Source: Tetrapyrgos nigripes (taxonomy: Eukaryota; Basidiomycota; Agaricomycetes; Agaricales; Campanellaceae). From it: a stretch of DNA of 64,000 nt. The translations under genes and the position numbers were made by a program. This document shows, piece after piece, positions 10,916-20,257 of the stretch (positions within the stretch are counted from its first letter, which is position 1; every line of letters begins with the position of its first letter). The stretch is from NCBI GenBank assembly GCA_013368315.1, contig JAACJM010000011.1, forward strand, positions 558,001 through 622,000, written 5' to 3'. The notes under the pieces were generated by a model. The model searched no databases. It saw only the letters and a program-made list of their open reading frames with translations, and was not told the origin of the DNA.

Positions 10916-11310
10916 ATCATGTTCCTATTGTTGGTGACAATCAAGGCTCAATCTTTATTAGTCAAAATCCTATTACTGAATCAAGATCGAAGCATATTGA
11001 TATACATTACCATTTTATAGGAGAACTGATTCAGGAGTCTAAAAAGATCAAACTCTATTTTACTCCTTGAAACAAAAATCATGCAGACCTTCTAATGAAG
11101 AATCTTGGGCACATTAAGTTTCTTAAATTCCGAAATGAATTAGGACTATTCTTTGATTCTTAAATATACTTATGGGTTGAAAACAACTGTCAAGATTTTT
11201 ACATGAAACTTTAGAGTGGATACTACTCTCATTCCATGATGTTTATGCTCATTCAAGAATCATTTAATCCTTGATGTGCACTTACAATGCTGCACTTAAG
11301 TCTGCATTTA

Positions 11311-11323
11311 AAGCGAGGGGGAG
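11311..11323 (+). other. copia polypurine tract
   Basis: The purine run AAGCGAGGGGGAG immediately precedes the LTR start TGTTGAAATATATACC. Confidence 0.8.
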
Positions 11324-11720
11324 TGTTGAAATATATACCTTCCATGTATAGTAAATATGATTCTATATGGAGTTATTATGAAACTTCTACGTAGTTATAA
11401 GTATGGCTAGTCCTCTAGGACATTCTCCAGACATTACTCTTATCTCTTACTATGTAGTGATATCTCTGTAGATAGCAATATGGCCAATGGAAATATCCTC
11501 TTAGTCTCTAGGTATGTCCATGGACAATGTAGATATTAGTAATTACATGCTCTTTATCTAGTATAAAAACTCTCTGTAAAGTTGCAGTTACTACAGAACA
11601 ATATCCAGTTCTATCTGCTCTACAAACAACTCGCATCTAAGCTCTACTAGCTTTCTACTCAGCACTCTACTTGGTGAGCTCAATTGACTGGTCACCCTAT
11701 GCTAAATAGTTGCTGCTTCA
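11324..11720 (+). repeat. copia 3' LTR
   Basis: It starts TGTTGAAATATATACC after the polypurine tract. A TATA-like box (GTATAAAAAC, 11561-11570) fits a retroelement promoter. The end is inferred: similarity to an independent locus at about 32395 begins just after CTGCTTCA (about 11720), so the LTR probably ends there. No second LTR is in the window to confirm it. Confidence 0.7.
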
Positions 11721-11819
11721 TTATCCTTTCCCTTCCTTAATCACAAGTCTCTCTGGTACATTCATTTGCATACTTTCATTCTTTCTTGCCACTTTTCATT
11801 ACTCACTAAGTATCTTTTA

Positions 11820-12554
11820 TGAGGCTGAAGAATGAGGCTGAGTTCTTTACACCCGTTTTCTGCTTGTGGCTATATGAATTGTTCCCGATTTTTCCCAGTC
11901 CTTTGTCTCCAGTTTTCACCTTGGCCTCTGACTGCTACATATGTACTAATGGTATTGCAAATATACGTTGCTTGCAGCAATGCCCTTTTCATCTAAATGC
12001 CACCGTTACAGTAATCATTCTCAATTTTCCTCAGTCAGGTCGATGCTATGTACTCTACGCTCTGTTCCTGCCTGTCTCAGTTAAAACCTGATTCAATTCA
12101 AGCTCCCTGTCGATGCATAAGCTTTTCATCTTAATTGTCACCAATCTCTCCCTTCTTTGGTTCTTTTCTGTCCTCTATGACTCAAAACATTGTCTTGGAT
12201 GCTGCTCATGGAGCTTTCGAAGCGGGCTATCCATCAAACGGCTCTCGTTTGTGCCTTGCAGCACTTATGTTACTATCTTCCCTTCCACTATTAACAGAGG
12301 GAATTCCAGTGGAAAGTGTATACTCAGTTGGGTATACAGTTGGATATTAGTGAAGCTACACTGGCTTTGAATCTCAAGTTTTTAATTCTGTTATCTGACC
12401 CAGTTAAAAAGGACAAAATGAAATAGTCTTCTACATGTACTAGTATTTATTGGGGGAAGATAAAGAAGTTGAATAACAAAATGTGTACTTTATGTTTGTA
12501 GCTACCTACAGTCTCGTACTCGCCACGCTGCGGCGCTGGCCCACAGCCCTTTCA
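11820..12554. mobile_element. 735-bp insertion revealed by an empty site
   Basis: Sequence on both sides (ending GTATCTTT before, starting GTATTACTTAGCCCG after) is contiguous at 32,461-32,500 without these 735 bp. TA dinucleotides flank the insert (11818-11819 and 12555-12556). The ends TGAGGCTG... and ...CAGCCCTTTCA are only weakly inverted. An imperfect GC-rich hairpin lies at 12522-12540. No transposase is encoded, so it is a non-autonomous element of unknown class. Confidence 0.6.
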
Positions 12555-12690
12555 TAGTATTACTTAGCCCGTTTCTGAGCTACCCTCCCTCCAATACCTA
12601 TATTTTACTGTTACTCTGGTGTATACTTGTAGCCCTTGCCAAGTCTCATACATCAAAATATACTCATCTCACCAGGGGAGCTGCTGTTTC
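12553..12690. repeat. dispersed repeat shared with 32,478-32,620
   Basis: About 140 bp from GTATTACTTAGCCCG to GGGGAGCTGCTGTTTCAGG matches 32,478-32,620 almost base for base. The match extends to the left (about 11,725-11,818 with 32,395-32,478) once the 735-bp insert is removed. No coding sequence was recognised. Confidence 0.85.
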
Positions 12691-13135
12691 AGGTCCTGGA
12701 CTTGCATGTCACAGTGTCACAGATCCAATACTCTGGTCTTGGCCAACTACATCCGAGCAACGCTGGCATTATCTCTCCTCACGCTTGCCTCCTTTTTGAC
12801 CGTGTTGGGGCCATGAGGATGCCTATAATCAAGGAAGGAGGCACTGGTACGTGGGGACTTCAATAACTACCAAATTTGGAAGGCAGGTGTCCCACGCTTC
12901 TTCTCGCATCCGTGGGCCACTTTCGCCCAGCTCTGACAACGAAATGATTTACGGCTAAGCTCTGTAGTATGTATAGTTCACAAGCTAAGATATTCAGCTA
13001 GATAAATACAAAAAAAAATTGAGTGTCTCGTATTGGTATTGCAGGAAATGATAGGAATGAGAGGCATGGTCAGTGCGTGGTAGGAGAGCTGACTCGGACA
13101 TCGTTTGATACACATGGCAGTAGTGTATAGGTACT
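12690..13135. repeat. segmental duplicate of 59,768-60,235
   Basis: Starting at TCCTGGACT, this noncoding segment is highly similar to 59,768-60,235, including the run ACAAAAAAAAATTGAGTGTC. The second copy directly follows the Helitron remnant. Nothing coding was recognised. Confidence 0.88.
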
Positions 13136-13355
13136 CCAAGCTGAGACAGGAATAAGGACAACATACCTGAATCATGATGGCAACAACAAGTGTCTGCTAT
13201 TCTGCCACAGTACCTGGAAATGTTACAGTCGGATGTGGCCAAATCTTCCCTCGTAAATGGGCATGGAACGGGGCCCGGAGGGGACTGATTGGTGAGGAGA
13301 TGGATATTAAGAATGGGAGAAGCGTGGTTGATGGTGGGTTAAACAGGGAATCCAG

Positions 13356-13930
13356 AGGTGGCGAAGATGCAGTGGGACAAGATGTACGTAGAAGCTGATA
13401 GATTGGCTGAAGCCCCAGGAGCTCCCAATATCCCCATTGCCTGTAACAAGGACAAAATTACAATGAATGAACCGGTACCCCTGATACCTGCTGAACAGTT
13501 TATGATAATTAGTAAGTCTGGGTCAAATTCTTCGTTCCCCTCGAGCCTCCTTGAGAATCTTTAAGAATCTACATTTGTGTTTCCTTCTACATAAGTCTAT
13601 GTCTACGCCATCTGTAATAGCTTCCCCACTTTTCATCTCAGCATCCCCATTGACATATAACAAACGAGAGCCACCCAAACTCGTTAACAGTATTCTATAA
13701 ACCAAATCTCCTACCCCCACCAACCTAACCGATCCATCCAAATCCTCCTCTTCTTGAACCCCATGGTCTAGCTAGGCATAGAAGAAGACACGGCGGAATA
13801 TGGTTGATTTTATTGGTTTTAGGTTTGATGAGGGGGATTCTGATGTGGGTTCAGGTTTTCGTCGAGTCTGGGAGGAGAATTGGAGTCTGGGGAACGTTTG
13901 GACGGAGTTGGTTGTGTGACTGCGGGTGAG
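13356..13930. repeat. diverged duplicate of 26,028-26,660
   Basis: Both copies encode a short similar peptide (QW..KMYVEAD...APG..NIPIAC) at their left end, followed by related noncoding sequence. The peptide is not recognised. The pattern suggests two fragments of one decayed gene or repeat. Confidence 0.7.
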
Positions 13931-13977
13931 GTTGAGGCAGATCTGCGAAAAATATGACAAACTTAATACTTATCTAA

Positions 13978-14906
13978 GTTATCTACTCTTGATCGACTCA
14001 GCTTTGAAGGCTGGACTACTTGAGAGCGGTGCGGAACATTGAGGATTGAGGAATATGTTTGAAAGGAGGGGAGCCCTTGAGAAGATTCCAGACCAGAGAG
14101 ATACTTGAGGGCTTGAAGGCAAAATATTTGAGGGGTAAATTGATACCAAGACAGCCTTGCAGACGGTGCTAGACATTGAGACTTGGGGGAGACACATGTT
14201 GATGACGATGTGGACAGAAAAGCGGTGATGTATGGGCAATGAATAAATAAGTTAGTGTGGTGTGTATGTGTATGTGTTGCGTTGCGTTGTTGTGAGTCGG
14301 ATTATGGATGAAAGGAGAGTGGACTGAGGAAAGGAAAGGAAAGGAAAGACTATATACAATTGCATGAAGACGAAAAGGAGAGACAAGACGAGAGAAAAGA
14401 GAAACAAGAGACAGATGGAGAGGCTATGGATACAAGTGGTTCTTTATGTAGAAAAATTGTCAATGACGTTAAATCAGATGAAAAGTCATCATTACTAGAG
14501 ACATTGTTGTCACGTTAGAGCAATAAGGTATTCGAAAGTCAGCGAGAGATAGCAAGAGGCAAGAGGCATCAAGACAAAAGCGTTAAGAAGGAAGACTATT
14601 CATCAAAAGCAAACCAAAGAACCCAAAAGAAGAAGAAAAGCAACTTGTTGTGTTTTTTAATTCGATGCCCTCAGAAACATCTCCACCGGAATCGGCTTCC
14701 CCCTCAAACCCTTGCTTCCCGAACTCAAAACGGACGAACCTGAGCTGGAACATCCACTCAAGTTGGTGGACATGGTCAAAGTAGACCGACTGCTTCGGGT
14801 CGGCGGAGGTGTTGTGTTGAAGGGGAACGAGATTCCCCTGTAGACGATCGGATGACAGGACGCTGACAGACTGCAGAGGATGCCTCAACCTACACAACAC
14901 TTCCAA
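13978..14906 (-). pseudogene. Ser/Pro-rich gene, copy A (3' fragment)
   Basis: The segment matches 15,985-16,690 (copy B) and 60,345-61,090 (copy C). On the minus strand 14,583-14,906 encodes FDHVHQLEWMFQLRFVRFEF and an ending like copy B. The upstream two-thirds of the gene is absent. A GGAAA pentamer tract (about 14,331-14,348) and GTTGC repeats (about 14,275-14,288) lie in its flank. It is a truncated duplicate with no expected function. Confidence 0.75.
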
Positions 14907-15980
14907 CGTAGGGGTCTGCTACGAGAGACAAACCTCAACCCCCTTCAACCATTTCGCAATCATCAATCCCCAACGATCCCGAGTGGAACGTCATATGTCT
15001 GCAGTTAAACCAATCCTTTGGTTCAGTCATCATGGAGTCGCGTCGATTAGACGGAAAACCTTGCTGGGAGAATAGGAGACCTTCGAGTGGCGATACTCGA
15101 TCTGCAGCAGTCACAAGAAAGAATCGAGGCTTACGACTCCTTGCTATTGTCTATCCGTTGTCTTCCTCTGGGTATCATCCAGGAGATTATCAGTCTTGTA
15201 TGCAGCGATGAGACTAGACTCACTTCTGAATTTGCATATAGTCCCCATCGAAATAAATGATGCCTCAAAAGATCCAAATTGACCCGTATGTTGCTTCTCA
15301 GTCTAGTGTGTTCCGTGGCATATATTCACACTCGAAATGCCCTTCATGTTTGGAGCTCATTCTCCCAAACGCTAGTTATGTGAATACCAACATCGAGACT
15401 CAATTCTCTGATAGCCTTGTACCTCGCTTGATCCAAACGACATCTCCTGTCACTCAATATCAGAATTTGGGCTTCTAGAGGAGCAGGATTTTGTCCCCAT
15501 GGAAGGTCAGAATTTTACAGGTGCGGACTATACTGACAACCCAGTATCCAGTGGAGACTTATGAGGACAAACGTGCGGTAGTCACGTAGCCTGCAAACTC
15601 TGAGACGCAAATGGCGGTAGAGTAGTAATAGAGATTTATTAACTAGTAAATACACAATGAGGCAAAACACGGGTACAAATCAGGCTTATTCTGCACAGGC
15701 TTGACGTGACGTCTGCTTGTAGAAGAGTCAGAGTAGTCTCGCAGCGGTGGAATAGCGGACAGGCGGGGGAGCGTCGAGGTACGTGGGAAAGAAAACCGTG
15801 GCTGTGCCACACACAGAACAGGGAGGAGAGTCCTGAGTTCGTCGTTGACAACAGCGTAGGCACTCAGAGAATGCGTTAGTGACCAGCAAACTTGAGAGCA
15901 ATACGGAGGAGCACCAGGAGAGTGAGTATACGAGGAACCAGCAGGAACCAAAACTGTGCTGGATGCACCAGTTTTATTTT
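14907..15980. other. no gene recognised
   Basis: Only short unconnected open frames occur. The longest (15,643-16,140 minus) is low-complexity and overlaps the start of the copy B duplication. No motif, splice chain or repeat boundary was recognised. Confidence 0.5.
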
Positions 15981-16379
15981 GGATAACGTTTGATGATGTA
16001 CTTGAAATGAGGGGAGCGCTTGAGAAGATTCCAGACCAGAAAGATACTTGAGGTCTTGAGGGCAGAAGATTTGAGGGGCAAATTGATGAGAAGATAGCCT
16101 TGCAGATGGTGCTAGACATTGAGACTTGAGGGAGATGCATGTTAATGCTGACGTGGTACAGAAAAGTTGTTGCAGTGGTGATGTATGGGCAATAGATCTA
16201 GAATAGGATAGATAAGTTAGTATAGCATGTATATGCATTTTTGTGAGTCGGATATCGATTATGGAAGGAAGGAAAGTAGGCTAGTGCGCAGTTGAAAGTT
16301 GAAAGAGAGGAAAGAAAAGGAAAGGAAATGAAGACGAAAACGAAGGACGAGAGAAAAGAGAGAAAGAACATCAACGACG

Positions 16380-17965
16380 TTAAATCGGAGACTTTGTTGT
16401 CACGTTAGACCAATAAGATATTCGAAAGCCAGCGAGAGATAGCGAGAGATAGCAAGAGAAAGTGTTAAGAAGGCGTGCGTGCGTCAAGAAGACCAATGAA
16501 AATGAATGAAGAAGACCAAAGAACCCAAAAGAAGAAGAAAAGCAACTTTTTGTGTTTTTTAATTCGACGCCCTCAAAAACATCTCCACCGGAATCGGCTT
16601 CCTCCTCAAACCCTCGCTTCCCGAACTCAAAACGGACGAACCCGAGCTGGAACAGCCACATGAGTTGGTGGACATGGTCGAAGTGAGGGATGCTCATACG
16701 AGGTGGTGGATGCGTTCGTCGTCTGCTGCTTCCAGTAGAGGTGCTCGAGGCCAACACAGGAGTAGCCGGTGTAATAGGTGTGGCAGGTACAGAGGATGGT
16801 GTGACTGGGCTAACTGGCGAAGATGGAACGGGAGGAGGTGGTCTCGTGGGTATAGGGTAGAGGTAGCTTCGTCTTTTGGGGAAATCAGGGTCCAGCTGAG
16901 CTGATGGATAACCGCCAGCCTTGGTAGGTGAAGGTGGGACATGGATGCAAGCGCACAGCGATTCGGGTCTCAGTGTGGGCGTTGGTGCGGTAAGAGTAGA
17001 GGATGCGGGAGCGGGAGCCGAAGCAGAAATGCGTTTAGGGAACGCAGGTGGAAGGACAGACCGAAGGGTAAGCAGACGACTAATGTCGCGTGAGTACCAT
17101 TCGGAATCTGATACCTCTTCCTCTTCATCGGATTCCGAATGAGAAGACCCAGTAGACGACGGCAAAGGCGATGCAGCAAACATCTTGGGAGCTCTGAAGA
17201 ATTCGATGTCGGCTTCTAACTCTGCGTTTTCTGTAGGAAGGGAAGGCAAAGGACCCGAAGGAGCAGGTGCACTCTGGGACCTCCCGTGTTTAACGATGAC
17301 GAGGGGTTTGATGCTGCGTAACCTCTTCAACCCGAAGCCAGTTGGTGCTGGAGCCAAACGAAACGCTGCGTCGCATTCGTCGTCTGAAGATGAAGGAGTC
17401 AGAGGAGTGCCTTGTGAGCTTGGCGAGGATATGGGTGATGATGAAGGCGAGCGTGGCGAGCGTGGTGAGGGCATAGGCGACCATGATGATGAAGAGGGAG
17501 TTGGGATAGGTGGATGAGGGAATTTGAAGGAAGCATCGGTGAAAGTAAGACGGAAAGAGTCGGGAGAACCCGCGGGTGAGGATGATGCGGAGGATGTTGG
17601 TGACGTGGAAGGAGGACGCGGTGCGGGTCTTGGTGGTTCAGATAGAAGAGTGTCACAGTCAAATGCATCTTCAAGTGGAGTTTTGGCAATGCGTATGTCT
17701 GAAGGAGACACTGCGAATCTATAAACCGCTCAGTAAAAAGTAAAGACACAAGTAAAAAAAAGACGCACTGTTTTCGTTGTTTAGAGGAAGAACACGACGG
17801 ATGAGGTTCCTCTTCTTCCTCGACTATGATTTGTAATGGCTCGGATTTCTTCGTAAAGATACCGTGTTTTCGAGAACGGATGTTGGCGGTTCGTTTGAGT
17901 GAGGAGACTGTCCAATGTCAGCCAACGCTAGATGGAAAAGCAGACAAGTACTCACAAGTATTCAT
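16380..17965 (-). CDS. Ser/Pro-rich protein, copy B (three exons, altered C-terminus)
   Basis: Unrecognised protein. Start ATG at 17965, exon 1 17965-17956, intron 17955-17908 (GTGAGT...CAG), exon 2 17907-17769, intron 17768-17719 (GTGCGT...TAG, branch TACTGAG), exon 3 from 17718 to a stop at 16380. Phases join correctly into SPSDIRIAKTPLEDAFD. The protein is rich in Ser/Pro clusters, with an acidic patch (SDEEEEVSDSEW) and no enzyme motif. Such composition is typical of regulatory, disordered proteins (inference). Relative to copy C it lacks about 1.2 kb after MSIP and ends in a different frame (DHVHQL...), so it is probably a truncated duplicate. The first two exons and about 350 bp upstream are conserved between copies B and C, including the likely promoter. 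Confidence 0.65.
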
Positions 17966-18320
17966 GATGTTGTCGTGAAAACAGAACGAAAAAGCGTCAG
18001 GTCAAGTCAAAGCAGTCGTAGAATGGAAAGCTGGGTCTTCCATTGGCATCCCGACCGCCTTTATAACTCGTCTCATTGTCCATTGTTCTCATTGTGCTGA
18101 CTTTCCTTTTTTGGAACAATAGCGCGGCACACAAACGATGACTAAGCAGTGACCAAACAAAAGCTTATTGTTCCTTCCCTCATTGTTCGCCTTTACAACG
18201 CGTATCCCAATTGTGAACACTGTGTAACCGACGCCTCGAGGTACCTTATTGTGCTTAGGCTGAGGTATATGTGGAAAATGACGTGTGTATCCTCTCTGCG
18301 TGCTGCTGCTACGTGTTAAC
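16690..18320. repeat. segmental duplicate of 62,325-63,990
   Basis: Similarity covers the Ser/Pro-rich gene, both introns, and upstream DNA to the CTGCTGCTACGTG(T/C)TAAC sequence near 18,320. That shows duplication of genomic DNA rather than retrocopying. Confidence 0.9.
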
Positions 18321-19380
18321 AGGGGACATTGCCAGTCCTGTCAGGTCTCCTCGCCAATATCTAGCCCCGAACCCGGTCTCGACACCAAGCTGCTACCCAA
18401 CTAACCCGATCACCTTCGACACCATTTCCTCAAACATCTTCCCCCGTCCTAGCATTGCATTACTATTCATCCCCCCACATGTACACAGTCTAAGCCAACT
18501 GAAGGGGTGATTGAACGAGTTCCAGACGAACTTGACTCACGTTGCTGACAATTTGGGTTTCGCTACTAGGGACAGCAGGGCGGGATGCTGGGTCATATAT
18601 ATATATATGCATCGGGACTGTCCCATGAGCGATGATTAATTGATTGGCCGCAGCTATTACTTAGTAGGGCGGCAGCGCCTAAGTAGTTGTGATTCCCCAG
18701 TTGCTATTTCCAGTATTTTTGATTTTGCCAGTTGGGGCTCGATTTTAGTTGCAGTTTCGATTGTGATACGAAACCAACGCTTGTGTCGAATTCAGCTCTC
18801 AGTTGGTCAGAGCATGGACCACGCTGGCCAGCTCGGAGTATGGAGAATGATTAATGATGGGTCCTTCTCCGTCAAGTCATGCTTCAAGCGATCTAATCCG
18901 TATTAGCACAATTACACTGCAAGTACATCTAGACTCCTCGATACCTATATATCTATACATACTCAGATTTTTACTTTGTCTTTACTTTCCAGGTTCTACC
19001 GATAACCTTCAACATAACCTGAGCAAGCTGTAGGACCGCGACTGAGTTGACGACCACCTCTGAAGCTCCAGCCTTCTGGTAGTTATAAACAATTGTGGTA
19101 TTACATGTCATGGCCTGTGATTCCGATCCGCTGAATCTAACCATTGTCAATGTTACGGCGGAGCCAGCCGCTGCACTAGCTATTTCGGTCGTTTCCACAG
19201 TAGAAGACGCGGAGAGACGCGGCGTCTGAGGGTACGTCTTCGATGTCAAGCTCAAATCCGCCCGGTATGGACTCGAAAGGTGTGTCGTCAGTAGTAAGAG
19301 GAGCAGACGAGGGCTCGGGAGCTGTTTCTGGTGTCGGCGCTTGCGGGCCCTGTTGCTGAGAGTCTGAGGGGGGAGATGAA
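18321..19380. other. intergenic, no gene supported
   Basis: It contains an AT dinucleotide run (about 18,596-18,608) and a 158-codon open frame on the minus strand (18,971-19,447) that runs into the tandem array and lacks recognisable motifs. The latter could be part of a small gene but cannot be supported. Confidence 0.5.
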
Positions 19381-20110
19381 ACTCTATCATTCCAAACTGA
19401 ACCTTATCATTGCGAGAAGTTAAGCAGCCTGCACGTGAACTGGACACTTTTTGCTACTTCCTGCGCTCAACCACGTCAAAACGAGAAGGCGGCAAAAAGA
19501 TCACAAGGTCCGTTTGTGGAACTCTATCATTCTAAATCAAACCTTATCATTGCGAGAAGTTAAGCAGCCTGCACGTGAACTGGACACTTTTCGCTGCTTC
19601 CTGCGCTCAACCACGTCAAAACGAGAAGGCGGCAAAAAGATCACAAGGTCCGTTTGTGGAACTCTATCATTCCAAACTAAACCTTATCATTGCGAGAAGT
19701 TAAGCAGCCTGCACGTGAACTGGACACTTTTCGCTGCTTCCTGCGCTCAACCACGTCAAAACAAGAAGGCGGTAAAAAGATCACAAGGTCCGTTTGTGGA
19801 ACTCTATCATTCCAAATCAAACCTTATCATTGCGAGAAGTTAAGCAGCCTGCACGTGAACTGGACACTTTTCCCTGCTTCCTGCGCTCAACCACGTCAAA
19901 ACGAGAAGGCGGCAAAAAGATCATAAGGTCCGTTTCTGGAACTCTATCATTCCAAATCAAACCTTTCCATTGCAGGAAGTTAAACAGCTTGCACGTGAAC
20001 TAGACACTTTTTGCTTTGTCTTGCACTCAACTCCATCAACACATACAAGGCCACCAAAGGATCATAAAGTCAGTATCTCAAGCTCTATCAATTCAAACAA
20101 AAACCTACCA
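19381..20110. repeat. 140-bp tandem array, five copies plus a degenerate sixth
   Basis: The marker ACTCTATCAT recurs at 19381, 19521, 19661, 19801 and 19941, a period of exactly 140 bp. A diverged sixth unit starts near 20,080. The first four units are nearly identical and the fifth diverges toward the NLR side. Each unit contains TTAAGCAGCCTGCACGTGAA, which includes the E-box-like CACGTG. As 140 is not a multiple of three, the open frames through it are accidental. The array ends about 150 bp before the NLR start codon. Confidence 0.95.
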
Positions 20111-20257
20111 TTTCTACCTAATGTTTACACTTTCAGCATAGCATCTGAAATTTTGCAAAGGTTAGTGGTATACACAGCTGCAACTACTACCTATATTAAG
20201 TGATTCTTTTATTTTCAATCTTTGATCTTGCATTTGTCATTACTATTAGAAAAAGCA

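Larger units (their letters stand above)
1..11720 (+). mobile_element. Ty1/copia retrotransposon, 3' part, heavily interrupted
   Basis: Fragments in consistent order along the plus strand give the integrase/RT linker, RT, RNase H, a polypurine tract and a 3' LTR of one copia element. Its 5' end lies outside the window. Reading resumes correctly across the insertions: the RT motif GTRPD is split by the solo LTR at 1629-3791, and the SAN... segment by Gypsy-1 at 3844-10599. Stop codons, a small deletion near 1131 and a solo LTR at 630-1041 mark it as dead. It is the oldest layer of the nest, because everything else here is inserted into it. Confidence 0.9.

Noticed and set aside
18971..19447. 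158-codon minus-strand open frame
   Set aside because: It runs into the repeat array, has no motif, and its start is inside a repeat unit.
19451..20003. Long plus-strand open frames across the tandem array
   Set aside because: The period of 140 is not divisible by three, so the frame cycles through the repeats. This is an artefact of repetition.
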